DNA of 64,000 nt from Alphaproteobacteria bacterium (lineage in GTDB: Bacteria; Pseudomonadota; Alphaproteobacteria; Micropepsales; Micropepsaceae): the NCBI GenBank assembly GCA_025350465.1, contig JANXXU010000024.1:186001-250000 (forward strand), in the 5' to 3' direction. The notes beneath the pieces were generated by a model, which had not been told where the DNA came from, made no database searches, and was given only the letters and a program-made list of their open reading frames with translations. Below, in pieces: positions 34,699-43,554 of this stretch (positions within the stretch are counted from its first letter, which is position 1; the number at the start of each line of letters is the position of its first letter). The translations under genes and the position numbers were made by a program.

Positions 34699-36807
34699 AT
34701 GCGTTTGCTCTCGCTACTTACCATCGGTGTTGCCGCCATGAGTGCTATCTCGCCCGCCAGCGCCAAGCCGGTGCAATCCTCAGCCGATCCCTTCCAATGG
34801 ATGGAAGAAATCGAGGGCGCGCGCGCAATCGAGTGGGTCAAGGCGCACAACGAGGAGACGCTGAAAGCCCTCAAGGCCGATCCGTCCTACGAAACGGACC
34901 TCGCCTCGGCACAGACAATCCTCACGGCGCAAGATCGCATCCCTTACGGGTCGATCGCCGGCGGCCAGGTCTATAATTTCTGGCAAGACGATGTGAACGT
35001 GCGCGGCGTTTGGCGGCGCGCGTCGATTGCCGATTACGAAGAACCGAAGCCGAAATGGGAAACGCTGCTCGACCTCGACCAATTGTCGACGGCGGAAAAA
35101 GAGAATTGGGTTTGGAAGGGCGCGCAGTGTCTGCCGCCTGCCTTTACGAAGTGCCTGGTGACGCTGTCGCGCGGCGGTGGCGACGCCAGCGTCGTTCGCG
35201 AGTTCGATCTAACGATGAAATCCTTCGTCAAAGGCGGCTTCGAAATTCCGGAAGCGAAGTCGGACGTCTCATGGGTCGACGAAGACACGCTGCTGATCGG
35301 CACCGATTGGGGCAAGGATTCGCTCACCACATCGGGTTATCCGCGCTTCGTAAAGGTGTTGAAACGCGGACAGAAGCTCGCCGAGGCGCGCAATTTGTTC
35401 GAAGGCAAGACGACTGACGTCGCCGCGGGTGCCATGGTCGATCACGCCGCGGACGGCAAGGTCGAGCGCTTCATCTCGCGCGCCGTCGATTTCTTCAGTT
35501 CGGAATTAAGCTACGTCACGGCGGACGACAAGGTCGTGCGCGTTCCGCTGCCGACCTTCGCCGAATTCAAAGGCCTGCATAAACGGCAGATGCTGTTTAC
35601 GCTGCTGCAGGATTGGAAGATCGGCGGCGAGACGCTGAAGCAAGGGTCGCTGATTGCCTTCTCGCTCGATGAATTCGAGAAGACCGGAGCATTGCCGAAG
35701 ATCACGACGCTGCTCGCGCCGGACGAACGCTCGTCGGTGGAATCGGTTTCGACCGGGCGCGACGCTGTGTTGGTCGCGATGCTCAGCAACGTTAAGGGCA
35801 AGCTTCTCGAGCTTTCCTTCGACGGTAAGTCCTGGTCGCAGCGCGATATACCGCTGCCCGACAACGGCACTGTCGGCATTGCCTCGACCGGCGAATTCGA
35901 CGGCGAAGCGCTGGTGACGTTTACTAGTTTCCTCGTGCCGGACCAGCTCTATGTCATGAGCGCGGGCGGCGCTCCGCGCTCGATCAAACAATTGCCGGCG
36001 CGCTTTTCGGCGGATGGCTACGACGTCAAGCAATTCGAGGCGACGTCGAAGGACGGCACGAAGATTCCCTATTTCATCGTGCGCAAGACTGGTGCACCGA
36101 TGACCGGCGATACCCCGACGCTGCTTTATGCCTACGGCGGCTTTCAGATTTCGACGACGCCTTGGTACTGGTCGACGGCGGGCAAATTGTGGCTCGAGCA
36201 GGGTGGTTCCTACGTCATCGCGAATATTCGCGGCGGCGGCGAGTTCGGACCGCGCTGGCACGAGGCCGCGCTCAAGGAAAACCGCCAGCGCAATTTCGAC
36301 GATCTCGCGGCGGTCGGGCGCGACGTGATCGCGCGTGGCTTCACCTCATCGCGCCGTTTGGGCGAGATGGGCGGATCGCAGGGCGGCCTCTTGGTCGCGG
36401 CGACGTTCGTGCAGAATCCGGATCTCTTCAACGCGGTCGCCTGTCAGGTGCCGCTCGGCGACATGCTGCGCTACACGCATATGTCGGCGGGTGCGAGCTG
36501 GATCGCGGAATACGGCGACCCGGCGGACCCGAAGATGCACGACATCATCGCCAAATGGTCGCCCTATCAAAACATCAAGAATGGCGTGAAATATCCGCGC
36601 GTCTTCTTTATGACCTCGACCAAGGACGACCGCGTCCACCCCGGCCACGCGCGCAAGATGGCGGCGAAGATGGAGGCGAACGGGCAGCCGTTCTACTACT
36701 ACGAGAACATCGAAGGCGGTCACTCGGCGGCGGCAAACCTGAAGCAGCGCGCCGAGCAGCTGGCGCTGACCTACGTCTATCTGCGCAAGCAGCTGATGGG
36801 CCCTTAG
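34699..36807 (+). CDS. Secreted S9 prolyl-oligopeptidase-family serine peptidase
   Basis: 702 residues from ATG 34699, with AAAAGGG eight bases upstream; the open frame extends further but only across dapF. The signal peptide is MRLLSLLTIGVAAMSAISPASA. A beta-propeller region (about 40-420) precedes the alpha/beta hydrolase domain, with the nucleophile in GEMGGSQGGLLVAA, the acid in TSTKDDRVHPGH and the histidine in EGGHSAAAN. ANIRGGGEFGPRWHEA is typical of the prolyl oligopeptidase branch. It probably cleaves short proline-containing peptides in the periplasm. Confidence 0.9.
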   Translation: MRLLSLLTIGVAAMSAISPASAKPVQSSADPFQWMEEIEGARAIEWVKAHNEETLKALKADPSYETDLASAQTILTAQDRIPYGSIAGGQVYNFWQDDVNVRGVWRRASIADYEEPKPKWETLLDLDQLSTAEKENWVWKGAQCLPPAFTKCLVTLSRGGGDASVVREFDLTMKSFVKGGFEIPEAKSDVSWVDEDTLLIGTDWGKDSLTTSGYPRFVKVLKRGQKLAEARNLFEGKTTDVAAGAMVDHAADGKVERFISRAVDFFSSELSYVTADDKVVRVPLPTFAEFKGLHKRQMLFTLLQDWKIGGETLKQGSLIAFSLDEFEKTGALPKITTLLAPDERSSVESVSTGRDAVLVAMLSNVKGKLLELSFDGKSWSQRDIPLPDNGTVGIASTGEFDGEALVTFTSFLVPDQLYVMSAGGAPRSIKQLPARFSADGYDVKQFEATSKDGTKIPYFIVRKTGAPMTGDTPTLLYAYGGFQISTTPWYWSTAGKLWLEQGGSYVIANIRGGGEFGPRWHEAALKENRQRNFDDLAAVGRDVIARGFTSSRRLGEMGGSQGGLLVAATFVQNPDLFNAVACQVPLGDMLRYTHMSAGASWIAEYGDPADPKMHDIIAKWSPYQNIKNGVKYPRVFFMTSTKDDRVHPGHARKMAAKMEANGQPFYYYENIEGGHSAAANLKQRAEQLALTYVYLRKQLMGP

Positions 36808-36810
36808 TTG

Positions 36811-36834
36811 CCTGGGACCGCCCACGGTCCCAGG
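36811..36834 (+). terminator. Hairpin after the S9 peptidase gene
   Basis: A perfect 10-bp stem (CCTGGGACCG with CGGTCCCAGG, loop CCCA) begins 4 nt after the stop codon. There is no T run after it, so intrinsic termination is likely weak. Confidence 0.5.
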
Positions 36835-36909
36835 CCATCTCAGGTTGACTTGAGCCCAGCGCATCCTTAGTTTCCGGCCACTTTCCGGGATCGACTGAAC
36901 GCCGATCCG

Positions 36910-36962
36910 CCTTGGGGTTTCCCCAAGGTCAACGTCCGCCAGCGCGTTGCGCCCGCGGGCGC
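36910..36962 (+). promoter_or_regulatory. Structured leader upstream of ffh
   Basis: Two strong palindromes precede ffh: an 8-bp hairpin CCTTGGGG/CCCCAAGG with a TTT loop (36910-36928) and the 14-nt palindrome GCGCCCGCGGGCGC (36949-36962). They could end upstream transcription or shape the ffh mRNA leader. No promoter hexamers stand out. Confidence 0.35.
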
Positions 36963-36999
36963 GAATGGCGTTTGGGGAATCCGCATTGTTTGGAGCGCT

Positions 37000-38439
37000 A
37001 TGTTCGACGCCTTAACCAATCGCCTGCAGTCGGTGTTCGACGGCTTGACCGGTCGCGGCTCGCTGACCGAGGCCGACGTCGACGTCGCGTTGCGCGAAGT
37101 GCGGTTGGCGCTGATCGAAGCCGACGTCGCGCTGTCCGTGATCAAAGACTTCCTCGCCAAGGTGCGCGAGCGCGCGATCGGGCACGATGTATTGCGTTCG
37201 GTCACGCCGGGCCAGCAGATCGTCAAGATCGTGCACGACGTGCTCGTCGATACGCTCGGCGAAGAGGCGCAAGGCCTCGATCTCGAGGTGACGCCGCCTG
37301 TCGTCGTGATGATGATCGGTCTGCAGGGCTCCGGCAAAACGACGACGACGGCCAAGATCGGCCTGCGCCTGACGACGCGCGACAAGAAAAAAGTGCTGAT
37401 GGCCTCGCTCGATACGCGCAGGCCCGCGGCGCAAGAACAGTTGAAGATCCTCGGCGAGCAGACTGGCGTCGCCACCTTGCCGATCATGGCCGGACAGGCG
37501 CCGACCGACATTGCGCGGCGCGCGCTGCAAGCAGCCAAGTTGTCGGGTTACGACGTCGTCATCCTCGACACCGCCGGCCGCTTGCACGTCGACGAAGCGC
37601 TGATGGCCGAGATCGCGCAAATACGCGACATCTCGCAGCCGCATGAAACCTTGCTTGTCGCCGACAGTCTCGCGGGGCAAGACTCCGTTACCGTCGCCAA
37701 GCAGTTCAACGAGCGCGTCGGTATCTCCGGCATCGTGCTGACGCGTATCGACGGCGACGGTCGGGGCGGCGCTGCGCTCTCGATGCGCGCGGTGACGGGC
37801 GCGCCGATCAAACTGCTCGGCACCGGCGAAAAGCTCGACGCGCTCGAAGATTTTCATCCGCGCCGAATCGCCGGGCGCATCCTCGGCCAAGGCGACGTCG
37901 TCAGCCTTGTCGAACGGGCGGCGGAGACGCTCGACCAGGAGAAGGCCGAGAAGATCGCCGCCAAAATGCAGAGGGGCGTGTTCGATCTCGACGATCTCGG
38001 CGAGCAATTGCGCCAGATGCGCCGCATGGGCGGCATGCAGGGAATTTTGGCGATGCTGCCCGGCATCGCGAAGGTCAAGGACCAGCTCAATTCGGCCGGC
38101 CTCGACGAGAAGCTGTTGAAGCGGCAAGAGGCGATCATCCTGTCGATGACGAAGGAAGAGCGCAAAAAGCCCGACGTCATCAACGGTTCGCGGCGCAAGC
38201 GCATCGCGATGGGCTCTGGCGTCGAAGTCTCCGACGTCAACAAGCTCCTCAAAATGCATCGCCAGATGGCGGACATGATGAAGAAGATGAGCAAAGGCGG
38301 GCGCGGGATGATGAGCGCGCTCTTCGGCGGCAACGCGCCGCAAATGCCGCCGGGCGGCTTGCAGGGATTGGGTCAAGGATTGCCGGGTCTCGGCGGCGGC
38401 ATGCCGAGATTGCCGCCGGGCTATCCGGGTAAGAGATGA
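37000..38439 (+). CDS. ffh: Signal recognition particle protein Ffh (SRP54)
   Basis: 479 residues. N-domain helices (1-85), G-domain with GLQGSGKTTTTAK (G1), DTRRPAAQEQL, DTAGRLHVDEAL (G3), TRIDGDGRGG (G4) and GTGEKLDALEDFHP, then a methionine-rich M domain (about 300-435) that binds 4.5S RNA and signal sequences (RMGGMQGILAMLPGI, SRRKRIAMGSG). The C-terminal 40 residues are Gly/Pro/Met-rich. First gene of ffh-rpsP-rimM-trmD-rplS. Confidence 0.97.
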   Translation: MFDALTNRLQSVFDGLTGRGSLTEADVDVALREVRLALIEADVALSVIKDFLAKVRERAIGHDVLRSVTPGQQIVKIVHDVLVDTLGEEAQGLDLEVTPPVVVMMIGLQGSGKTTTTAKIGLRLTTRDKKKVLMASLDTRRPAAQEQLKILGEQTGVATLPIMAGQAPTDIARRALQAAKLSGYDVVILDTAGRLHVDEALMAEIAQIRDISQPHETLLVADSLAGQDSVTVAKQFNERVGISGIVLTRIDGDGRGGAALSMRAVTGAPIKLLGTGEKLDALEDFHPRRIAGRILGQGDVVSLVERAAETLDQEKAEKIAAKMQRGVFDLDDLGEQLRQMRRMGGMQGILAMLPGIAKVKDQLNSAGLDEKLLKRQEAIILSMTKEERKKPDVINGSRRKRIAMGSGVEVSDVNKLLKMHRQMADMMKKMSKGGRGMMSALFGGNAPQMPPGGLQGLGQGLPGLGGGMPRLPPGYPGKR

Positions 38440-38489
38440 GAAATCGGTAACGCGTTCCAGGTTTCACGAGAACAAAGGACAATGACAGC

Positions 38490-38840
38490 ATGCTGAAAAT
38501 CAGAATGTCGCGCGGAGGCACCAAGAAGCGTCCGTTCTTCAAGATCGTGGTCGCCGATGCGCGCAGTCCGCGCGACGGGCGCTTCATCGAGCGTCTCGGG
38601 CACTACAATCCGCTTCTGCCCAAGGACAATCCCGAGCGCATCAAGATCGACCTCGAGCGCGTGAAGCATTGGCTCGGACACGGCGCGCAGCCGTCGGACC
38701 GCATCGGGCGCTTTCTGGCCGATGTCGGCATCGGCGAGCGCAAGACGACGTTCAACGACCCGAAGAAATCGGCACCGCGCAAGAAGACGCAAGAGCGTTT
38801 GGCGGCCGAGAAGAAAGCGACTGAAGGCGCGGCGGCTTAA
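38490..38840 (+). CDS. rpsP: 30S ribosomal protein S16
   Basis: 116 residues. [42 protein letters not shown] is the bS16 core, followed by the [22 protein letters not shown] segment and an Ala/Lys-rich alphaproteobacterial tail. Preceded by AAAGGACA and second in the operon. Confidence 0.97.
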   Translation: MLKIRMSRGGTKKRPFFKIVVADARSPRDGRFIERLGHYNPLLPKDNPERIKIDLERVKHWLGHGAQPSDRIGRFLADVGIGERKTTFNDPKKSAPRKKTQERLAAEKKATEGAAA

Positions 38841-38859
38841 CGCCGTCGCTTAAGCGAAC

Positions 38860-39393
38860 ATGACCGACAAGCGCATCATCATCGGCCGCATCGTCGCGCC
38901 GCACGGATTGAGGGGCGAGGTGAAGATCAAAAGCTTCACCGAAGCGCCGCTCGACGTCGCGTCCTATGGCGCGGTGATGGCGAATGACGGGCGCAAGTTC
39001 ACGCTGACGAGCGCGCGCATGCAGGGCGACGTCGTCGTCGTGACGATCGACGGCATCGCCGATCGCACAAGCGCCGAAAGTCTGCGTGGGCTCGAGCTTT
39101 CGATCAACCGCGCCGATTTGCCGGCGCCGAACGAGGATGAGTTCTATCACGCCGATCTGATCGACTTAGCGGTCGTCGATCCCAACGGGGTGGAGATCGG
39201 GCATGTCGTCGCCTTCCATGATTTCGGCGGGGGCGACGTCTTGGAACTGCGGCGGGGGCCGGCGGCCGTCTTCGTGCCGTTCACGCAAGCGATGGTGCCG
39301 ACGATCGACCTGAAAGCCGGTCGCATCGTGCTGTCGAGCGAAGGCCTGGCGGCGATGATCGATGCGAACGCGGCCAAGGCGGGTGTGGGATGA
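38860..39393 (+). CDS. rimM: Ribosome maturation factor RimM
   Basis: 177 residues. The N-terminal RimM domain has IIGRIVAPHGLRGEVKIKSFTE and the C-terminal PRC-barrel has DEFYHADLIDLAVVDPNG and GAAVFVPFTQAMVPTIDL-like strands. It binds S19/S13 in the 30S head during assembly. Its TGA overlaps the trmD ATG by 4 nt, so the two are probably translationally coupled. Confidence 0.95.
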   Translation: MTDKRIIIGRIVAPHGLRGEVKIKSFTEAPLDVASYGAVMANDGRKFTLTSARMQGDVVVVTIDGIADRTSAESLRGLELSINRADLPAPNEDEFYHADLIDLAVVDPNGVEIGHVVAFHDFGGGDVLELRRGPAAVFVPFTQAMVPTIDLKAGRIVLSSEGLAAMIDANAAKAGVG

Positions 39394-40115
39394 GCGCCAC
39401 CTCGAACAAGACCTGGCTGGCGAGCGTCTTGACGGTGCTGCCTGAAATGTTTCCGGGGCCGCTCGGCATATCGCTGTCGGGCAAAGCGCTGGCCGAACAG
39501 AAGTGGTCGCTGCAGACGATCGACATCCGCAAATTCTCGACGACGCGCTACGGCTCGGTCGACGATACACCGGCGGGCGGCGGGCCCGGCATGGTGATGC
39601 GTGCCGATATCCTGGGCCCGGCGATCGATTCCGTCGAGCGCGACGGCCGGCCGATGATCCTGCTCTCGCCGCGCGGCGTGCCGCTGACGCAGGCGCGCTC
39701 GCGCGAGTTGGCGCAAGGGCCCGGCGTCGTGCTCTTGTGCGGACGCTATGAAGGCATCGACGAGCGCGTCATCGAAGCGCGCGGTTTGCAGGAAATTTCG
39801 CTCGGCGATTTCATGCTCTCGGGCGGCGAGATTGCGGCGATGGCCTTGATCGACAGTTGCGTGCGCCTGCTGCCCGGCGTCGTCGGCGACGACGCGTCGC
39901 TCGAAGAAGAGAGTTTCGAAGACGGTTTGCTCGAATATCCGCATTACACGCGCCCTCCCGTGTGGGAGGGACGCGAAATCCCGAACGTCTTGATGTCGGG
40001 TCACCACGAGCGCATTCGCGCCTGGCGTCACGAACGTTCGATCGAAATCACCAAAGCGCGCCGTCCCGACATGTGGGACGCCTATCTCAAGCGCGTCCCA
40101 AAGACGAAACATTAA
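39390..40115 (+). CDS. trmD: tRNA (guanine37-N1)-methyltransferase TrmD
   Basis: 241 residues with the SPOUT trefoil-knot fold. DDTPAGGGPGMVMRADIL, LLCGRYEGIDERVIE and SLGDFMLSGGEIAAMAL form the SAM-binding knot; SFEDGLLEYPHYTRPPVWEG is the tRNA-contacting segment. It methylates G37 of tRNAs that read CNN and prevents +1 frameshifts. The two-residue lead (MSATSNKTW) overlaps rimM. Confidence 0.97.
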   Translation: MSATSNKTWLASVLTVLPEMFPGPLGISLSGKALAEQKWSLQTIDIRKFSTTRYGSVDDTPAGGGPGMVMRADILGPAIDSVERDGRPMILLSPRGVPLTQARSRELAQGPGVVLLCGRYEGIDERVIEARGLQEISLGDFMLSGGEIAAMALIDSCVRLLPGVVGDDASLEEESFEDGLLEYPHYTRPPVWEGREIPNVLMSGHHERIRAWRHERSIEITKARRPDMWDAYLKRVPKTKH

Positions 40116-40130
40116 CAAGGAACAAGACCG

Positions 40131-40562
40131 ATGAACCTCATCAGACAATTGGAAGCCGAGCAGGCGAAGAAGTTCGGCAAGGGCAAATCCGACGTGGACT
40201 TCGGACCCGGCGACACGCTCAAGGTCAATGTGAAGGTCGTGGAAGAATCGAAAGACGAAAAAAGCGGCCAGATCAAACGGCGCGAGCGTATTCAGGCGTT
40301 CGAAGGCGTGTGTTTGGCGCGCGCCGGCCAAGGGCTCAACGAGAACTTCACCGTGCGCAAGATTTCATACGGCGAGGGCGTCGAGCGCGTGTTCCCCGTG
40401 AACAGCCCGATGGTCGAGTCGGTCGAGGTGTTGCGCCGTGGTCGTGTGCGCCGCGCCAAGCTCTATTATCTCAAGGGCCTCACCGGCAAGGCCGCGCGCA
40501 TCACCGAGCGCCAGCGCGACCGCAGCGGCGACGCAGAACCGGCAGCGGGCGAAGGGGCGTAG
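40131..40562 (+). CDS. rplS: 50S ribosomal protein L19
   Basis: 143 residues. The bL19 core is clear: [56 protein letters not shown] and [20 protein letters not shown] charged Gly/Glu tail is added. AAGGA lies nine bases before the ATG. Last gene of the operon, convergent with the GNAT gene 14 nt away. Confidence 0.97.
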   Translation: MNLIRQLEAEQAKKFGKGKSDVDFGPGDTLKVNVKVVEESKDEKSGQIKRRERIQAFEGVCLARAGQGLNENFTVRKISYGEGVERVFPVNSPMVESVEVLRRGRVRRAKLYYLKGLTGKAARITERQRDRSGDAEPAAGEGA

Positions 40563-40576
40563 CGCCTTCGCCGATC

Positions 40577-41131
40577 TTAGGTAGGTTGGTGCCGCTGCCA
40601 ATCGCCCCGCTTTAAGCGATACAGAATATGCCGCCGCAGCCGGTGACCCTCGGGCAGGCGCGGGTGGTCGAAATCACCGGCGAGGTCGCGGGTCATGCCG
40701 ATGCGCTCCATCACGCGCCATGACGGTTCGTTGGCGAGCACGGTCATCGAGACGATCTCGTCGAGCCCCTTTTGCTCGAAGCCGAATTTGAGTGCGGCGC
40801 GCGCGCCTTCGCTGGCATAGCCCTTGCCCCAAGATGGCGGTGCCAAGCGCCAGCCGACTTCGACGCAGGGCGTGAAATGCGTCTCAAAATTCGTGCGTGC
40901 GAGACCGAGTACGCCGATCAGCGGCGCCACGCCCGGCGCCTCAACCGCCCACATGCAAAAGCCGTCCTCGGCCTGGCGCGCGCGATTGCGTTCGATGAAG
41001 GCATCGCTTTCCTCCCGCGTCATGGGCGCAGGGAAATGGCGCATGGCCACCGGGTCGCCGTTGATGGCGGCGATGAGCGGCAGGTCATCGGGCCGCCAGG
41101 CACGCAGGATGAGACGTTCGGTTTTGATCAA
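40577..41131 (-). CDS. GNAT-family N-acetyltransferase (RimJ-like)
   Basis: About 184 residues if translation starts at the TTG at 41131, which overlaps the desaturase stop (TTGA); no ATG is available near the domain start and no clear ribosome binding site is seen, so the exact start is uncertain. The sequence IKTERLILRAWRPDDLPLIAAINGDPVAMRHF begins like RimJ/RimL-type acetyltransferases of large-molecule N-termini. EVGWRLAPPSWGKGYASEGARAALKFGF is the acetyl-CoA P-loop region (motif A), and NEPSWRVMERIGM is motif B. Substrate unknown. Confidence 0.82.
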   Translation of the reverse strand: MIKTERLILRAWRPDDLPLIAAINGDPVAMRHFPAPMTREESDAFIERNRARQAEDGFCMWAVEAPGVAPLIGVLGLARTNFETHFTPCVEVGWRLAPPSWGKGYASEGARAALKFGFEQKGLDEIVSMTVLANEPSWRVMERIGMTRDLAGDFDHPRLPEGHRLRRHILYRLKRGDWQRHQPT

Positions 41132-42090
41132 GGTGAGCCGTGGAGTCCGAGGCGGCGCAACGCAACCCATCCTACGTGGTCGTTGTCGAGGCGTTGCAGG
41201 GTTGCACGCGGCGGCAGCGTCTCGGGCGTGTTGACGTTCCAAACCAAGCCCAATCTTTTCAGCACCAGGATCAACCACCAGCCGGGATCAGGCTGATCGG
41301 GGTGGATGCCGATTTGGGCAGATGCCGGAAAGGCGTGATGATTGTTGTGCCAGCTCTCGCCCATGCTGAAGAGCGCGGCGACAGGTAGGTTGTATCCTTG
41401 CACGCCCGCGCCGCGCACGATCCAGCTTTGCGAGCCTTCGCGGTGCGCGTAGTAGCTGATGAGCCAATGTCCGGTGACACAGACGCTGACACGCACAGCG
41501 ACGCCCCAGACGGCCCAACCCCAGCCGCCCAATGCTAAGAGCGCGATTGCCAGCGGCAGCTGATGCCAACGCCATGTTTGCTCAAGCCAATTGTAGACGG
41601 GATCATTCGCCAGTCGTGACTCGAGTCGCAATTCGGGCCCGTTCGGTTGGAGAAGCTCGCAGTGCAGCTGCTCGAAATAGTCGCGCAAGATCGTCCGGCG
41701 ATGACAGAGGAATGCGTGACAATCGGGCTGGCGCTGCGACCAGTCGCGTACGTCATGCTGCCGGATTATGCCGAACGGTCCCGCCATGCCGACCAACACT
41801 CCCAATTCGATCAGCACATATTCGACCCACAACGGACATTCGAAGGCGTAGTGGACCATACGGCGGTGCATTCCGACCGAGTGGCCGGCGCAGAGCGTGA
41901 TTGCAGACGACACCACGAAGACGGCAAGTGCGCTCCAGGTAATCGTCAGCGGCCCGAACACGATGGCCACAGCGGTCATGGTGCCGATCCAAATCGATTT
42001 GGCGGGCTTCCATTCGACCCTGCCCGATACCGGATCGGTGTCCGGTCCGTAGAAGATGCGGATGGACCCTGGAACGAAATTCATCTCCAT
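41128..42090 (-). CDS. Membrane fatty-acid-desaturase-like protein, tandem copy 2
   Basis: 320 residues with four predicted helices in two pairs. Histidine motifs: GHSVGMHRR (about residue 68, H-x4-H), RQHDVRDWSQRQPDCHAFLCHRR (about 110-130, an unusual second cluster) and SWHNNHHAFP (about 245, H-x2-H-H), which together bind the di-iron centre of acyl-CoA/lipid desaturases. It shares about the same length and motif spacing with the copy just upstream, whose stop it overlaps by 10 nt; the pair arose by tandem duplication. Position of the double bond made is unknown. Confidence 0.85.
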   Translation of the reverse strand: MEMNFVPGSIRIFYGPDTDPVSGRVEWKPAKSIWIGTMTAVAIVFGPLTITWSALAVFVVSSAITLCAGHSVGMHRRMVHYAFECPLWVEYVLIELGVLVGMAGPFGIIRQHDVRDWSQRQPDCHAFLCHRRTILRDYFEQLHCELLQPNGPELRLESRLANDPVYNWLEQTWRWHQLPLAIALLALGGWGWAVWGVAVRVSVCVTGHWLISYYAHREGSQSWIVRGAGVQGYNLPVAALFSMGESWHNNHHAFPASAQIGIHPDQPDPGWWLILVLKRLGLVWNVNTPETLPPRATLQRLDNDHVGWVALRRLGLHGSP

Positions 42091-43067
42091 GCTCCCGCGT
42101 GGCTGTCAAATTGCTGCCGGATCAGGCGCAAAACCGGACAGCCCGAGTCGTTGTTGTTGAGGCGCTGGAGTTCGGGGCGGAAGGCCATCGTCGCGGGCGT
42201 GCGGATGTTCCAAGCGAGGCCGAGACGTCTCAGAGTTAGGATCAGCCACCAACCAGGGTCGGGCTGATCGGGCATGAGGCCGAGACGCGCGGAGCCGGGG
42301 TAGGCGTGGTGATTGTTGTGCCAGCTCTCGCCCATGCTAAGGAGCGCTGCGATCGGGACGTCGAAACCTTGGACGCTGGCGCCGCGAACGATGAAGCTTT
42401 GCGGGCCTTGGCGATGGGCGAAATGGCCGATCAGCCAATGGCCGGTGACGCAGACGCTGACGCGAGCGGCGACGCCCCAGATCACCCAACTCCAGCCGCC
42501 GAACGCGAAGAGGATCAGCGCCAGCGGCAGCTGGTGCCACATCCAGGTGCGTTCCATCCAATCGTAGACGCGGTCATTGGCGACGCGGGGCTCGGGGCGG
42601 AATTCCGGGCCGCACGTTAGTTGCAGATCGCAGTGCAATTGCCAGAAGGCGTCGTGCCAAAAGCTGCGGCGATGGCAGAGAAAGTCGTGGCACTCCGGCT
42701 GGCGCTGCGCCCAGTCGCGAATGTCGTGCTGTCGCATCATGCCGATGGGGCCGGCCATGCCGACCAACGTGCCGAGTTCCACCAATACATATTCAAGCCA
42801 AAGCGGACATTCGAAGCTGTTGTGTATGAGGCGGCGATGCATGCCGACGGAGTGGCCGCCGCAAAGCGTGACAGCGCTCAATGCAAGAAAAACCGCAAAA
42901 GCGCTCCAGCTGAAGAACAGCGGTCCAAGGAGGAACGCGACGGCGGTCATCGTGCCGATCCAGATCGATTTCACAGGGCGCCACGTGACGACGCCCAAAG
43001 CGGGATGCGAATCCGCATCTGCCAATATTCGCGGCGATCCTTCGACAAGTTTCATCACACCACCCAT
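42081..43067 (-). CDS. Membrane fatty-acid-desaturase-like protein, tandem copy 1
   Basis: 328 residues. Helices and histidine motifs match copy 2: GHSVGMHRRLIH, RQHDIRDWAQRQPECHDFLCHRR and SWHNNHHAYP. The first and third boxes are classical; the middle box with DWAQRQ and CH-x3-CHRR is not the usual HRxHH form and suggests a distinct subfamily. It follows the ArsR gene by 27 nt on the same strand, so the regulator and the two desaturases probably form one operon. A second ATG lies at codon 5. Confidence 0.85.
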   Translation of the reverse strand: MGGVMKLVEGSPRILADADSHPALGVVTWRPVKSIWIGTMTAVAFLLGPLFFSWSAFAVFLALSAVTLCGGHSVGMHRRLIHNSFECPLWLEYVLVELGTLVGMAGPIGMMRQHDIRDWAQRQPECHDFLCHRRSFWHDAFWQLHCDLQLTCGPEFRPEPRVANDRVYDWMERTWMWHQLPLALILFAFGGWSWVIWGVAARVSVCVTGHWLIGHFAHRQGPQSFIVRGASVQGFDVPIAALLSMGESWHNNHHAYPGSARLGLMPDQPDPGWWLILTLRRLGLAWNIRTPATMAFRPELQRLNNNDSGCPVLRLIRQQFDSHAGAWR

Positions 43068-43094
43068 TCCCCAATGATCGAGCGTGATTAGGGG

Positions 43095-43409
43095 CTAAGG
43101 ACGACGACGCTCCTTTATGCGCGCACTCTCGCGCTTCAGCGGGCGCGAGACGGGGCACACCTCCTGCACAAAACCATTCAGTGTATTGGTCAAACTTTCG
43201 CGGACCAGCGAGTAGGTCACGAACTGTCCGTTCTTCTCGCTTTTCACGAGCGCCGCATTCTCCAGAATTTGGAGGTGCTTTGAGATTGCAGGCTTCGACA
43301 TAGAAAAGCGTTCGGCGATTTCACCGGCCGTCAGATCGGTGGCCGAGAGATATGCCAAGATCTTACGGCGCGGTGTGGAAGCGAGAGCAGCGAAGACGTT
43401 GTCGGTCAC
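43095..43409 (-). CDS. ArsR-family winged-helix transcriptional regulator
   Basis: 104 residues from GTG 43409. The helix-turn-helix is ILAYLSATDLTAGEIAERFSMSKPAISKHLQILENAALV, followed by the wing KSEKNGQFVTYSL, typical of ArsR/SmtB repressors. The metal-binding ELCVCDL motif is missing; the only cysteine is C85, so it does not sense metals in the classical way. The position at the head of the desaturase pair and a palindrome over its promoter indicate an autorepressor that controls membrane lipid desaturation; the signal is unknown. Confidence 0.9.
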   Translation of the reverse strand: MTDNVFAALASTPRRKILAYLSATDLTAGEIAERFSMSKPAISKHLQILENAALVKSEKNGQFVTYSLVRESLTNTLNGFVQEVCPVSRPLKRESARIKERRRP

Positions 43410-43416
43410 AAAGCAC

Positions 43417-43438
43417 CATTTAACTTATTAGTTAAATG
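43417..43438. promoter_or_regulatory. Operator palindrome of the arsR-desaturase operon
   Basis: Perfect inverted repeat with 9-bp arms CATTTAACT (43417-43425) and AGTTAAATG (43430-43438) separated by TATT. Such A/T-rich 9-4-9 palindromes are normal ArsR targets. It overlaps the -10 and predicted start of the regulator's promoter, eight bases upstream of the coding region. Confidence 0.75.
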
Positions 43439-43464
43439 ATGTACTAATTGGTGAGCGGCGTCAA
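43436..43464 (-). promoter_or_regulatory. Predicted promoter of the arsR-desaturase operon
   Basis: On the - strand TTGACG (43464-43459), a 17-nt spacer and CATCAT (43441-43436). The -10 overlaps the operator palindrome. Confidence 0.6.
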
Positions 43465-43493
43465 GCCTCGCTTTTGAGGCCGAAGGGAAGTGC

Positions 43494-43521
43494 TTGCATC
43501 GCGCGCGTGGCGGCCTATTTT
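43494..43521 (+). promoter_or_regulatory. Predicted promoter of leuC
   Basis: TTGCAT (43494-43499), a 16-nt spacer and TATTTT (43516-43521); predicted start near 43528, leader about 27 nt. No leader peptide or T-box is seen, so the control of leuC is not visible. Confidence 0.4.
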
Positions 43522-43554
43522 CGAACCCATCAATCCATTCAGTTCGGGCAACCC

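Noticed and set aside
37012-38376. A 454-codon open frame on the - strand, antisense to ffh
   Set aside because: It is a shadow of the GC-rich ffh codons: His/Arg/Asp/Leu-rich, no domain, while ffh itself is unmistakable.
39950-39972. CCCTCCC-GTGT-GGGAGGG hairpin similar to the repeat at 23.6 kb
   Set aside because: It lies inside trmD and encodes the conserved YTRPPVWEG segment, so the resemblance is coincidental.
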